A DNA stretch of 26,005 nt from an uncultured Kiritimatiellota bacterium. GTDB lineage: Bacteria; Verrucomicrobiota; Kiritimatiellia; RFP12; UBA1067. Position numbers and translations under genes: made by a program. Below the pieces are notes generated by a model. It did not search any database. It had not been told where the DNA came from and saw only the letters and a list, made by a program, of their open reading frames with translations. The stretch lies in contig CAKTZA010000057.1 of assembly GCA_934635045.1 (NCBI GenBank), positions 1 through 26,005 on the forward strand. The letters run 5' to 3'. This document shows, in pieces, positions 14,952 through 22,365 of this stretch (the stretch's first letter is position 1; every line of letters starts with the position of its first letter).

Positions 14952-16298
14952 CTATTCCGGCAGGACGTTCGGGCGGTCGCTCCGATACGGATATCCTGAC
15001 TTGGCCGTGAAACGCCATGTGATCGGCTTGCCTTCGGCGCCGAAAAACCCGACCGGGAAAATCCGGCATTCGTACGCCTGCCCGCCGGCCAACGCGCCCG
15101 CCGGCACCTTGAACGCGACGCGCGACACGCGGTGCTCCGGAATCCGGTAATAGTCGGAAATCTGGAAATACGACTTCGGGACGCCCCCGGTTTCCGTGAG
15201 CTCGATCCGATAGCCGAAGACCGCCGACCGGTCGACGGCTGCGGCAAACAGGAAATAGACATAGCCGTAGTCGTACCAGAGCGTCGGCTCGCCATCCTCC
15301 GGGAAAGCCGGCGGCCGCTCGGCCGCGCGCCGCGCCTCCGGCGAATAGCGCGCCGAGGCCGGATCGTGCGGCAGGGCGACGGTCCATGGCGTCTCCGGCT
15401 CGATCTCGCGACGGTTGCGCACGGAGAAGCGTCGCGCCACGACCCGATCGGCATGCACTTCCAGCAGCAGGCAGCCGACGGACTCGTGTCCATAGGGGAT
15501 AAGGCATGAGATCTGGTTTGCCGCCGGCGGGTTCATCTCGATGCAGCCATAACACAGGGTCGACATGTCGATGGCCGTGAACTCGCCCTGCCAGATGGAC
15601 CTCGGGTCCTGCAGCGGATTATGCGAATGTCCCGAAAGGCTGATGACCTGGGGATAGCGGTCAAGAAGCGCGCGCAGGCCGCCGTCCTCTTTTTCCGAGC
15701 CGGAGGAATTGACCGTGTTCAGCGGATGGTAGTGCGTAATGACGAAAATCGGCTTTCTCGCGTCACGCCGGACGGCCTTTCCCAGCGCGGCCTTCAGAAG
15801 GGCGATTTCGTTGGCCGTGTAGCCCTGTATCTGCGAAAGCGCGAGCGCGATGAAGTCATGGCCCTTGACCACCCGGTGGACCACGAGCCCCGGGCCGGCG
15901 CCGAAGATCGCGTTGAACTCCGCGCGGCATCGCGCGCTCGTGCGCACGGACGCCAGCTCCTCGGGGATGAATCCGAGCTCGTGATTGCCGAGGCAGGCGA
16001 CATGGGGGATCGGCCCGAGCCGCGCGTCACAGCGTTCCTTGTAATAGCGCACGGCGTCCATGTCCATGCCGGAGTCGTTGATGTCGCCGCTGTTGACGAC
16101 CACGTCGGGCTTCAGTTCCGCAAGAACGTCCAGCGCCCGTTCGAGATTGCGCATGCCGGCGTCTTCCGGATACGGATACCCCTGGATGTCGCTCATGACC
16201 GCGATGCGCAGGAGCGGCGCGCCGTCCGCCGACGCGCTGTCGGCGCATGCGATCGCCGACGCGGCAATCGAGACGAGGAGAAAGATGCTGTTCTTCAT
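14952..16298 (-). CDS. Secreted calcineurin-like metallophosphoesterase
   Basis: The 448-residue protein starts with a signal peptide (MKNSIFLLVSIAASAIACA). The metal-binding motifs of calcineurin-like phosphoesterases appear in order: VMSDIQG, VNSGDIND, CLGNHELGF, FVITHYHP and SLSGHSHN. The last 150 residues form an all-beta appendage (RIELTETGGVPKSYFQISDYYRIP) of unknown role. It is expected to hydrolyse phosphate esters in the periplasm or outside the cell. GGAG lies 9 nt before the ATG at 16298; an upstream in-frame ATG at 16361 would cross the promoter. It is cargo of the compound transposon and is not close in sequence to the two phosphoesterases at 20935 and 24913. Confidence 0.85.
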   Translation of the reverse strand: MKNSIFLLVSIAASAIACADSASADGAPLLRIAVMSDIQGYPYPEDAGMRNLERALDVLAELKPDVVVNSGDINDSGMDMDAVRYYKERCDARLGPIPHVACLGNHELGFIPEELASVRTSARCRAEFNAIFGAGPGLVVHRVVKGHDFIALALSQIQGYTANEIALLKAALGKAVRRDARKPIFVITHYHPLNTVNSSGSEKEDGGLRALLDRYPQVISLSGHSHNPLQDPRSIWQGEFTAIDMSTLCYGCIEMNPPAANQISCLIPYGHESVGCLLLEVHADRVVARRFSVRNRREIEPETPWTVALPHDPASARYSPEARRAAERPPAFPEDGEPTLWYDYGYVYFLFAAAVDRSAVFGYRIELTETGGVPKSYFQISDYYRIPEHRVSRVAFKVPAGALAGGQAYECRIFPVGFFGAEGKPITWRFTAKSGYPYRSDRPNVLPE

Positions 16299-16329
16299 GG
16301 TTAAGGCTCCACTGTCATTTTGACGTGCC

Positions 16330-16358
16330 ATGATATCAGATTCACAGGCGCCAGTCAA
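16330..16358 (-). promoter_or_regulatory. Promoter of the secreted phosphoesterase gene
   Basis: The minus strand has TTGACT (16358-16353), a 17-bp spacer and TATCAT (16335-16330) preceded by TGA. It is one of the few promoters here with a good -35 box. It lies just inside the second insertion element copy. Confidence 0.7.
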
Positions 16359-16375
16359 CATGGAGCCGATCGTTT

Positions 16376-16947
16376 CAGAGATTCCGCATCTGGGGGATGG
16401 ACGCGCTTCGTCGCGTCCGTCGGTGGTCTATAAACCTCTGCGTCACCTTCCGGCAGCCCCTGGCGAGCCTCCTCAGCATGCCGGAGTTGAACACCTGCCA
16501 CAGGTTGTGCGCGAACTGCATCAGCAGGTGCATCGCGCGGCTGGCGTTCTCGTCGTTGCGGTCGCAGTCCATCTTCTTGCGGGAGGTCCTGCGCGTGAGC
16601 AGGCCCAGCACGACGGTCCGCAGCTTCGTCGTGTTGTCGCATGTCGTGCCGTCCTCGCTCTGCCGCGAGGACGCGCTCCTGAAGAATCCGTTGATGCGGT
16701 CGCGGAACTTGCCGACCCAGGAGATCAGCCTTTTCGCCGCGATGCGCCCCTGCGGGTTCCTCCCGGGCTTGCGGCCCGGCCTGCCTTTCGGCCTTCTGGG
16801 GCCTTCCCCGGCTTGGCCGTGCGCCTTCCCGTCAGGGCGGCTATCCGCTCCACGAGGTCCCGCCGCGTCCACTCGCTCATCTCCAGCATGAGCGACTTCA
16901 GCTCCCTCCAGTAGCTATCTCGACAAATCATGGATTTGGAATCTCTG
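16376..16947 (-). mobile_element. Insertion element copy B (572 bp, internally deleted)
   Basis: The ends CAGAGATTCC (16376-16385) and GGAATCTCTG (16938-16947) match copy A, as does the subterminal hairpin GGACGCG...CGCGTCC (16399-16418). Its core 16438-16911 aligns without gaps to 12321-12794 and I see no difference between them. The end segments differ at several bases. Confidence 0.75.
16438..16911 (-). pseudogene. Transposase fragment of copy B
   Basis: This 474-bp core corresponds to the middle of the broken transposase of copy A, including the point where the two frames overlap. It has lost both the N-terminal start with its promoter and the C-terminal 38 or so codons. It cannot give a product. 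Confidence 0.7.
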
Positions 16948-16956
16948 CGCCCTGGG
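16948..16956 (+). repeat. 9-bp target-site duplication, right copy
   Basis: CGCCCTGGG directly after the right end of copy B equals the 9 bp before the left end of copy A (12018-12026). Confidence 0.7.
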
Positions 16957-16984
16957 CAGTCGCGTTATCCCTCCGCGCGTATGG

Positions 16985-16990
16985 TATAAT
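16985..16990 (+). promoter_or_regulatory. -10 box six bases before the ATG at 16997 (leaderless promoter)
   Basis: TGG-TATAAT ends 6 nt before the ATG. The transcript would start at the start codon. It lies 28 bp right of the target-site duplication, so the transposon replaced everything upstream of about -50. Confidence 0.65.
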
Positions 16991-16996
16991 ACGGGC

Positions 16997-19510
16997 ATGG
17001 ATGTGATGATGCGAATTCTTCTCTGCTGTGCGGCGGTGACCACGTGCGCGTGGGCGGTCGCGGCGCAGAGAAAGGTCGCGCTGCGTCTGGTGGCGGCGTA
17101 TCTGCGGCTCACGCACCTTGAGCGCGTCCTCGTTGCGGTGGCCGTGACGGTCTGCACTGTCCATGCGCAGAAGCCGACAAGGGCAAGGCAGGGAGATGAA
17201 ACTATTGATCGTGGGCCTGCGGCGCTGAACACGGAGGAAACGGAGGGTGGAAGACACGGAGAAAGTTTCGAGGGGGGCGCCCCAACCGTCGCGTCCTCGA
17301 CATCATCCAACTCTCCGTGCCTCCCCACCTCCAACAACTTCGTGTTCAGCGACAGCAATCTCTGTTTTTGGAAGATTGAGAAGGGGACTGACTCCGTGAC
17401 GCTGGGGCTGGCGTGGCCAGACGGCCTCATCCTGCCCAACGGCCGCCTTGATGTCTTCGGGCACTGGCGGCTCGCGCCGGACGGCTGGACGCGCCTCGCG
17501 CAGGTCGACGTGTCCGGCGAGCAGTCCCCTGTGGCCGTCGAAATCGGCATCGACACGTTCCCGACGAATGCGATGGCGCGCGCGGCGTTCTTCCGGCTCG
17601 CCACGCAGGACGACACGGACGGCGACGGCCTCTCGGACGCCGACGAGGCGTGGGCGCTGGGGACAGACCCCGCAAGCCCCGACACGGACGGGGACGGGCT
17701 GGGCGACGGCGATGAGGTTGCCCTGGGGACAGACCCCCTGGGCGCAGACACCGACGGCGACGGACTGCAGGACGGCTGGGAAGTTGCCAACGGCCTCGAT
17801 CCGCTCGTGTCGGCTGGCGACGACGGGGCGGGCGCGGATCCGGACGGTGACGGGCTGACGAACCTCCAGGAGCAGCAGCGGGGGACAGATCCCCTGAACG
17901 CGGACACGGACGGGGACGGGCTTTCGGACGGTCAAGAGGTGAATGTTCGCGGAACAAGCCCGACCAATCCTGACACGGACGGCGACGGCGTCTCGGACTT
18001 CTTGGAGATCTGCAACGGCTCAGACCCGGCTGATGGGAGCGACGGCGGAAAGCCCTCGGCGAACTTCCCGTACCGGGGGATGCGGTTCGACGTCAACGGC
18101 GACTACGCTGCCTGGAGCATGACGGTCGCCGGGCTTGGGCCGCTCGACCGCCTGTCGGACACGTTCTCGATGGCGTCGCCGGGGGTTGGCTCCGAGAAGC
18201 TGAAAGTCCTGAAGAAGGGGAACTCCTATCGCCTCACGATGCAGTGGCTGAACTCCGACGGTCACACGGATCCAAACTGGTACTGCTGGCAGGCGAAGGT
18301 GAACGGGCTGCCGACCGCGCCGTCCTATGAAAACTACAAGACGACGCGGCTTCCCGGAAACGAGGTCGTCTGCGGGCGCGGCTGGATGGCGGAGAACGCC
18401 GACGGCCTCCTGACGTCGCACGTCCACATGCGCGAGGACAGGGGCGGCAACGTGGCCGAGGGGTTGGAGGCGACGCTGCACGTCTACCGATGCGAAGTCT
18501 CGGTCTGCGACCCGGATGACGAGGCGTGGCCCGAACTTGAGGCGTCGCGCGTGCTGCTGGACGACGAGAAGCTTCGGATTCGGGTGACGGTCACGCCGGC
18601 CCTTGCGGACTTTGACCTCTTCCGGCGCGTGATGGGGAGCAACGTCGTGGTGTCGACGTCGGGAACCTGTCCGACGGGCGTCGCGATTCCCGTTGCGGCG
18701 TCCGAGTTCTTCAGCGGCGGCACGAATTCCGAGATCCGGATGACCCGGACGCGCGCGCAGCTGATTGACCTGGGGCTCCTGCCGTCGCAGGACGAGGACG
18801 GCGTGGACGAGATGGCGTGGATCGATGTGCCGGCGACGGAGGTTCAGGATCTTTCGGACAGTGAGGCGTTTTCGGAACTGGGCTATGCTTTTCGAGGCAA
18901 GGCGACCGAGTCCTCCTCCGTAGATTTGGAGGCGACTCCTCCTGTGAGCGTCCGGTCAAAGTCATTCTTCAAGGCGGCGGGGTGCGAGGTCGTGTCTGTC
19001 GAGTACGGCGGCGTGCGGAGTCCCAAGCGCCAGATCATGAACCAAGCGGACGTGTTCTACTTTTCGGGGCATGGCAATCATGACACCAACGCCCTTCAGG
19101 GAGGACTCAAGCCATCCATGTTGCAAGGAGGATGCTGGGACGGAGATCTCGACTGTGCGATTCTCGCGGGATGCTCGGTGCTGGACGTCAATGACTACAA
19201 TGGGAATTTCAAGAACGCTTCGCATTTTGTTTCGCCAGGAAAAGCCTGGGAACAGGTTGGCCCGCAGACCTTGCTGGGCTACGCTTACAAGGCTCCGGGT
19301 GACAAGGGTGGGGCCCCGACGCGAATCATCCGGTCGTGGATTGCGAACCGTGCGGCGTTGGGCGACACGGAAGCGTGGATGAAGGCCAACGCGGACAACA
19401 AGGCCTGGAATGCCTGTGCAATTGAGAAAAACAATCGTTATGCTTATTTTGAGTTGTACTTCTTTAAGAAGTTCAGGAAAATCAAATCAGTCCCTAAAGG
19501 AGAATGGTAA
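16997..19510 (+). CDS. Secreted TSP3-repeat protein with clan-CD (caspase/gingipain-like) peptidase-like C-terminus
   Basis: The 837-residue protein starts with a signal-like hydrophobic segment (MRILLCCAAVTTCAWAVAAQ), then a second one (VLVAVAVTVCTVHA). Residues 70-100 are coded by CACGGAGG-type repeat DNA. Residues 205-345 hold about six thrombospondin type 3 / calcium-binding repeats (DTDGDGLSDADE, GTDP). The middle part is all-beta. Near the end, VFYFSGHG (His692) and AILAGCSVL (Cys726) match the His-Gly and Ala-Gly-Cys motifs of clan CD cysteine peptidases, 34 residues apart as in gingipains and caspases. It is probably a cell-surface or secreted protease-like protein; activity is unproven. 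Alternative ATGs lie at 17006 and 17009. The next gene overlaps its stop. Confidence 0.75.
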   Translation: MDVMMRILLCCAAVTTCAWAVAAQRKVALRLVAAYLRLTHLERVLVAVAVTVCTVHAQKPTRARQGDETIDRGPAALNTEETEGGRHGESFEGGAPTVASSTSSNSPCLPTSNNFVFSDSNLCFWKIEKGTDSVTLGLAWPDGLILPNGRLDVFGHWRLAPDGWTRLAQVDVSGEQSPVAVEIGIDTFPTNAMARAAFFRLATQDDTDGDGLSDADEAWALGTDPASPDTDGDGLGDGDEVALGTDPLGADTDGDGLQDGWEVANGLDPLVSAGDDGAGADPDGDGLTNLQEQQRGTDPLNADTDGDGLSDGQEVNVRGTSPTNPDTDGDGVSDFLEICNGSDPADGSDGGKPSANFPYRGMRFDVNGDYAAWSMTVAGLGPLDRLSDTFSMASPGVGSEKLKVLKKGNSYRLTMQWLNSDGHTDPNWYCWQAKVNGLPTAPSYENYKTTRLPGNEVVCGRGWMAENADGLLTSHVHMREDRGGNVAEGLEATLHVYRCEVSVCDPDDEAWPELEASRVLLDDEKLRIRVTVTPALADFDLFRRVMGSNVVVSTSGTCPTGVAIPVAASEFFSGGTNSEIRMTRTRAQLIDLGLLPSQDEDGVDEMAWIDVPATEVQDLSDSEAFSELGYAFRGKATESSSVDLEATPPVSVRSKSFFKAAGCEVVSVEYGGVRSPKRQIMNQADVFYFSGHGNHDTNALQGGLKPSMLQGGCWDGDLDCAILAGCSVLDVNDYNGNFKNASHFVSPGKAWEQVGPQTLLGYAYKAPGDKGGAPTRIIRSWIANRAALGDTEAWMKANADNKAWNACAIEKNNRYAYFELYFFKKFRKIKSVPKGEW
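17229..17265 (+). repeat. CACGGAGG-type degenerate repeats inside a coding region
   Basis: ACACGGAGG-AAACGGAGGG-...-ACACGGAGA units of the kind found in spacers of this window are read in frame as part of the linker NTEETEGGRHGE of the 16997 protein. This suggests the N-terminal part was fused to the rest across former spacer DNA. Confidence 0.5.
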
Positions 19511-20133
19511 TGAAACGCATGATGTTTACCCTTGTGGCCATGATTTCGTGTTATGCGAACGCATGGACATCGCTGAGCGAAATGGAGTCTGCCATTTGCG
19601 TGGCGTTGACGAACGATACTTGCCTTTTATCGGCATCGTTTACCAATCAACTGAACGAAGTTGTGATCGGTACGCGGACGAATGACATGAAGTCGGAGGC
19701 ATACATGATTCTTTCGATCAACGCCTATCAGAACTTCTTGGAAACCACTGACGAGAAATGGCTGCCCATTGAACTGCGAAATGCGTCAAATGCCGTCGTT
19801 TCGGCAGGTGCGGATACCGGTCGCTGGCAATATTGGGTGTCGCGTTTCCTTTATGCGGGTGCCTATGTGTCCGATTCGAGGTTCTCTCAGGCGTTCTCGG
19901 TCTTGGATCGCTCATTGTCAGAAATGTCAGCGCTGAACTATACGAATGGTTCCTCAAGAGTTGAACGGGCCATACTTGAGAAGTGCGAAATGCCAGGTGT
20001 TGGCATCGCAGAGGCAATGAAAATCATGGCTGGGATGTCGGCGGTCGAACTTGGACAGAAGGATAAGGCTTTGCGCTTTGCGAGTCAGGTTCCGGAGCGG
20101 TATGGAAACGTGATCCGAGAATTTGCCAAATGA
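19510..20133 (+). CDS. Small secreted protein of unknown function
   Basis: The start at 19510 (MKRMMFTLVAMISC) is chosen over 19504 because AAAGGAG lies 9 nt upstream and the preceding stop overlaps as TAATG. The 207 residues begin with a signal peptide cut near ANA-W. The rest looks all-helical (SLSEMESAICVAL, AYMILSINAYQNFL, GIAEAMKIMAGMSAVELGQKDKALRFA), with a last part like a TPR hairpin. I do not recognise a family. Base composition is clearly lower in GC than in the flanking genes. It lies in an apparent operon behind the clan-CD protein and overlaps the next gene by ATGA, so the products may act together outside the cytoplasm. Confidence 0.7.
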   Translation: MKRMMFTLVAMISCYANAWTSLSEMESAICVALTNDTCLLSASFTNQLNEVVIGTRTNDMKSEAYMILSINAYQNFLETTDEKWLPIELRNASNAVVSAGADTGRWQYWVSRFLYAGAYVSDSRFSQAFSVLDRSLSEMSALNYTNGSSRVERAILEKCEMPGVGIAEAMKIMAGMSAVELGQKDKALRFASQVPERYGNVIREFAK

Positions 20134-20631
20134 CAGTAAAAGACGGTAGGATGGCCAGAAGACTAATGGCGATTTTGACGGCACTTGACGTGATGGCGGC
20201 CGTTCATGCGGCAGAGATTACAAATGTCATTCAATGTCTGAACGTGGACGGTGTTGGGCAGCATCAGTTCCACAGACTGTTCCACGCCGCAGGCATCATG
20301 TCTTGGTTTTGTCAAGGGGACGATAACAGGCGATTACAAGGCGTATTTGCTTCATTTGTCAGATGCCATTCGCATGGAGGAATGTGGAATGTCCGAGTTG
20401 GCGGCGGTGACTCCACAGGTATCCGATGCATTTCGCGACTTTGTCCATGAGATGGGGTATTCAAATCATGTTATTCGTGCCTATTCCGAAACTTCAACAG
20501 GGATGACTTGGTACGTGTCTGTTAAACTCCAGTCACGGAAGGGGGAGAGGGTTGATGTGTCTCAAATGGACATTAGGTTTGAAAACTGCAATGGTGCGTG
20601 GCGCATAACCAAATGGAACATTGACGAATGA
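20130..20631 (+). pseudogene. Small secreted protein gene with a one-base frameshift
   Basis: The ATG at 20130 overlaps the upstream stop (ATGA). The first frame gives a signal peptide (RRLMAILTALDVMAAVHAAE) and runs to about residue 62 (GIMSWF). At the TTTT run (20305-20308) sense passes to the +1 frame, which reads VKGTITGDYKAYLLHLSDAI and ends VSQMDIRFENCNGAWRITKWNIDE at 20631. Removing one T restores a protein of about 166 residues. The C-terminal strands look like an NTF2-like fold, which is a guess. The lower GC content is like that of its upstream neighbour. It may be a real mutation, a phase-variable tract or a read error. Confidence 0.6.
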
Positions 20632-20648
20632 GCGAAAGGAGCAAATGA

Positions 20649-20897
20649 ATGATGCGAAAAGCGGTGTTTCTGTGTGCGTGCGGTGGCGTGACGCTGGTTG
20701 CCGCCGTCTTTGTGGGAGGGCTTGTGAGCGGTCATTCCGTTCGGGAGACGGCGGGCGTCATGAAGGCGGCTGTTGAATCGCGCGTCAGCCGGAAGACGGT
20801 GGGCGATCGGATCCGCGAGATCGAGGCGAAGAGGCCCGCGCTGATCGCGGCGGCGCGTCGTGAACGCGGAGCATTTGATATAATACGCAGAAATTAA
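20649..20897 (+). CDS. Small single-pass membrane protein of unknown function
   Basis: The 82 residues begin MMRKAVFLCACGGVTLVAAVFVGGLVSG, one N-terminal transmembrane or signal-anchor segment, followed by a basic helical tail (RVSRKTVGDRIREIEAKRPALIAAARRERG) that would form a short coiled coil. AAAGGAG lies about 7 nt before the ATG. It follows the frameshifted gene by 17 nt and probably closes the operon. Its last codons (FDII) are formed by the TATAAT promoter of the next gene. No family is recognised. Confidence 0.55.
   Translation: MMRKAVFLCACGGVTLVAAVFVGGLVSGHSVRETAGVMKAAVESRVSRKTVGDRIREIEAKRPALIAAARRERGAFDIIRRN
20879..20884 (+). promoter_or_regulatory. Extended -10 promoter of the Tat phosphoesterase gene
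   Basis: TGA-TATAAT lies within the end of the preceding ORF. The leader is about 45 nt and carries AGAAGGAG before the ATG at 20935. Confidence 0.6.
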
Positions 20898-20934
20898 AGT
20901 GTCACACGTCTCGGAAAATGAGAAGGAGAGAAAA

Positions 20935-22273
20935 ATGACGAACAAATCACTGAGTCGCCGGGGGTTCTTGGCCGGCACGGGCGCGGTCGCGGCGACGATC
21001 GGCGTCGCGGCGGAGAAGACGGCGGCGGCCGCGCCGGCGGATCCGTTCCTCGGCACGCAGGGCGCGCCGCTGACGGTCGGCTTCCCGAACCTGCAGGCGC
21101 CGGGCGAGACGACGATGGGCGTGACGTGGAAGGTCTCGGGGCTTTCCAAGGGCGTCGTCGAGTATGCGGACAATCCCGCGTTCGAGAACGCGACCCTCGT
21201 CAAGTCCGGCGGCTACGGCCTCGTGCCGATCGACGTCTCTGCGCTGGAGGTGCGGCTGGAGAACCTGAAGCCCGCGACGAAATACTGGTACCGCACGATC
21301 ACGACGCCGTTCGTCGACTACCAGAACATCTACGACGCGAAGCTCGGCGAGCCGGTCGTCTCGGCGACGTACACCTTCACGACGCTCGGCGCGGACGCGC
21401 GCGCGCACTTCTGCATGATGACCGACACGCACGCGCAGTGGAAGCCGTTCGGGATGATCGTGAAGAAGATCAAGGAACTCGCGCCGGCGGCGGTCGTCTG
21501 GAACGGCGACGCGACCAACACGACGCAGAAGAAGGAGACGGCCGTCGAGATCTTCCTCGATCCGCCGGTCGCCGACCGCGACTACGCGGCGTCGATCCCC
21601 GTCCTCTTCGAGTCGGGCAACCACGACTTCCGGGGCAGCTGGATCTCGAAGAAGGAGGAGGTCATGCAGCCGCGCCATCCGGCCGAGCGGCGCGGCGACC
21701 AGTGGGGATCTCAAGTGGAACTTCGCCGTGCGCCTCGGCGACCTGGCGCTCGTCGGCATGGACACGGGCGAGGACAAGCCGGACGGCCATCCGAAGTGGT
21801 TCGGGCTCGCGAACTTCGAGCCGTACCGCCGGGCGCAGGCGGCGTGGCTCGCGGAGCAGTTCGCGCGTCCCGAGATCGCGTCCGCGAAGTTCAAGGCGCT
21901 TTTCTGCCACATTCCGCTTTTCGCGGCGGAAGACCATCCCGACTATCCGCACGACGGCGTGAAGATCGACCCGCTCGACTACGCCTACTGGTCGCGCGAA
22001 TGCCACGACCTCTGGGTGCCGATCCTGGAGAAGGCGGGTGTGCAGCTCGTCGTCTGCGGGCACAAGCACCGGTTCCGCTTCGACGCGCCGACGGCGGACC
22101 GCCCGTGGGCGCAGGTCGTGGGCGGCGGGCCCGAGCTGGGCGTGTCGGGAAACCGCCCGGACGAGGGCAAGTTCCCGACAGTCGTCGAGGGCAAGGTCGA
22201 GAACGGCCGTCTGCGCCTCGTCGTGCATGACGTCTTCAACAGGCGCGTCGTCTTCGACCGCGAAATCGCGTGA
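20935..22273 (+). CDS. Tat-exported purple-acid-phosphatase-like phosphoesterase, frameshifted at 21704-21707
   Basis: The start at 20935 follows AGAAGGAGAG. Residues 4-12 (KSLSRRGFL) are a twin-arginine signal. Residues of about 40-155 form a fibronectin-like N-terminal domain as in purple acid phosphatases. The catalytic domain has HFCMMTDTHAQW, VVWNGDATN and FESGNHDFRG. At TGGGGATC (GGGG 21704-21707) the frame breaks. Dropping one G gives QWDLKWNFAVRLGDLALVGMDTG and continues to 22273 with FCHIPLF and VVCGHKHRF, the last metal ligands. The unshifted frame runs as Arg-rich nonsense to 22230. Both halves are needed for activity. The same break occurs in the copy at 24913. Confidence 0.75.
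21339..22148 (+). repeat. 810-bp duplicated segment, copy 1 (phosphoesterase)
   Basis: It matches 24960-25769 at a constant offset of 3621 bp with about seven base differences that I can count. Upstream the two copies are unrelated. Downstream they are alike but clearly diverged, with an indel. Confidence 0.85.
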
Positions 22274-22365
22274 GAAGGAAAGAAGTCCTGAAGACGCGGA
22301 CGCATGAGCAGGCCCACGCCTATGCCTGAAGGCCCGTTTTAAATCCGTCCTGTCCACGGGGCGCG

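Larger units (their letters stand above)
12027..16947. mobile_element. Putative compound transposon with oxidoreductase, ogt and phosphoesterase cargo
   Basis: Two same-orientation copies of one insertion element (12027-13171 and 16376-16947) bound a 3.2-kb cargo. Only the outer boundaries carry a matching 9-bp direct repeat (CGCCCTGGG at 12018 and 16948). The inner flanks are unrelated (GTGTGTAAT after the first copy, CGATCGTTT before the second). This is what transposition of the whole block would leave. The cargo is a truncated regulator, a flavodoxin-family oxidoreductase, an Ogt-type methyltransferase and a secreted phosphoesterase. Removing the block rejoins two divergent TATAAT promoters about 69 bp apart. 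Both transposase genes are broken, so current movement would need a helper. Confidence 0.65.

Noticed and set aside
20899..20934. Upstream start for the Tat phosphoesterase
   Set aside because: The 12 extra codons contain the Shine-Dalgarno AGAAGGAG; the Tat signal begins naturally at 20935.
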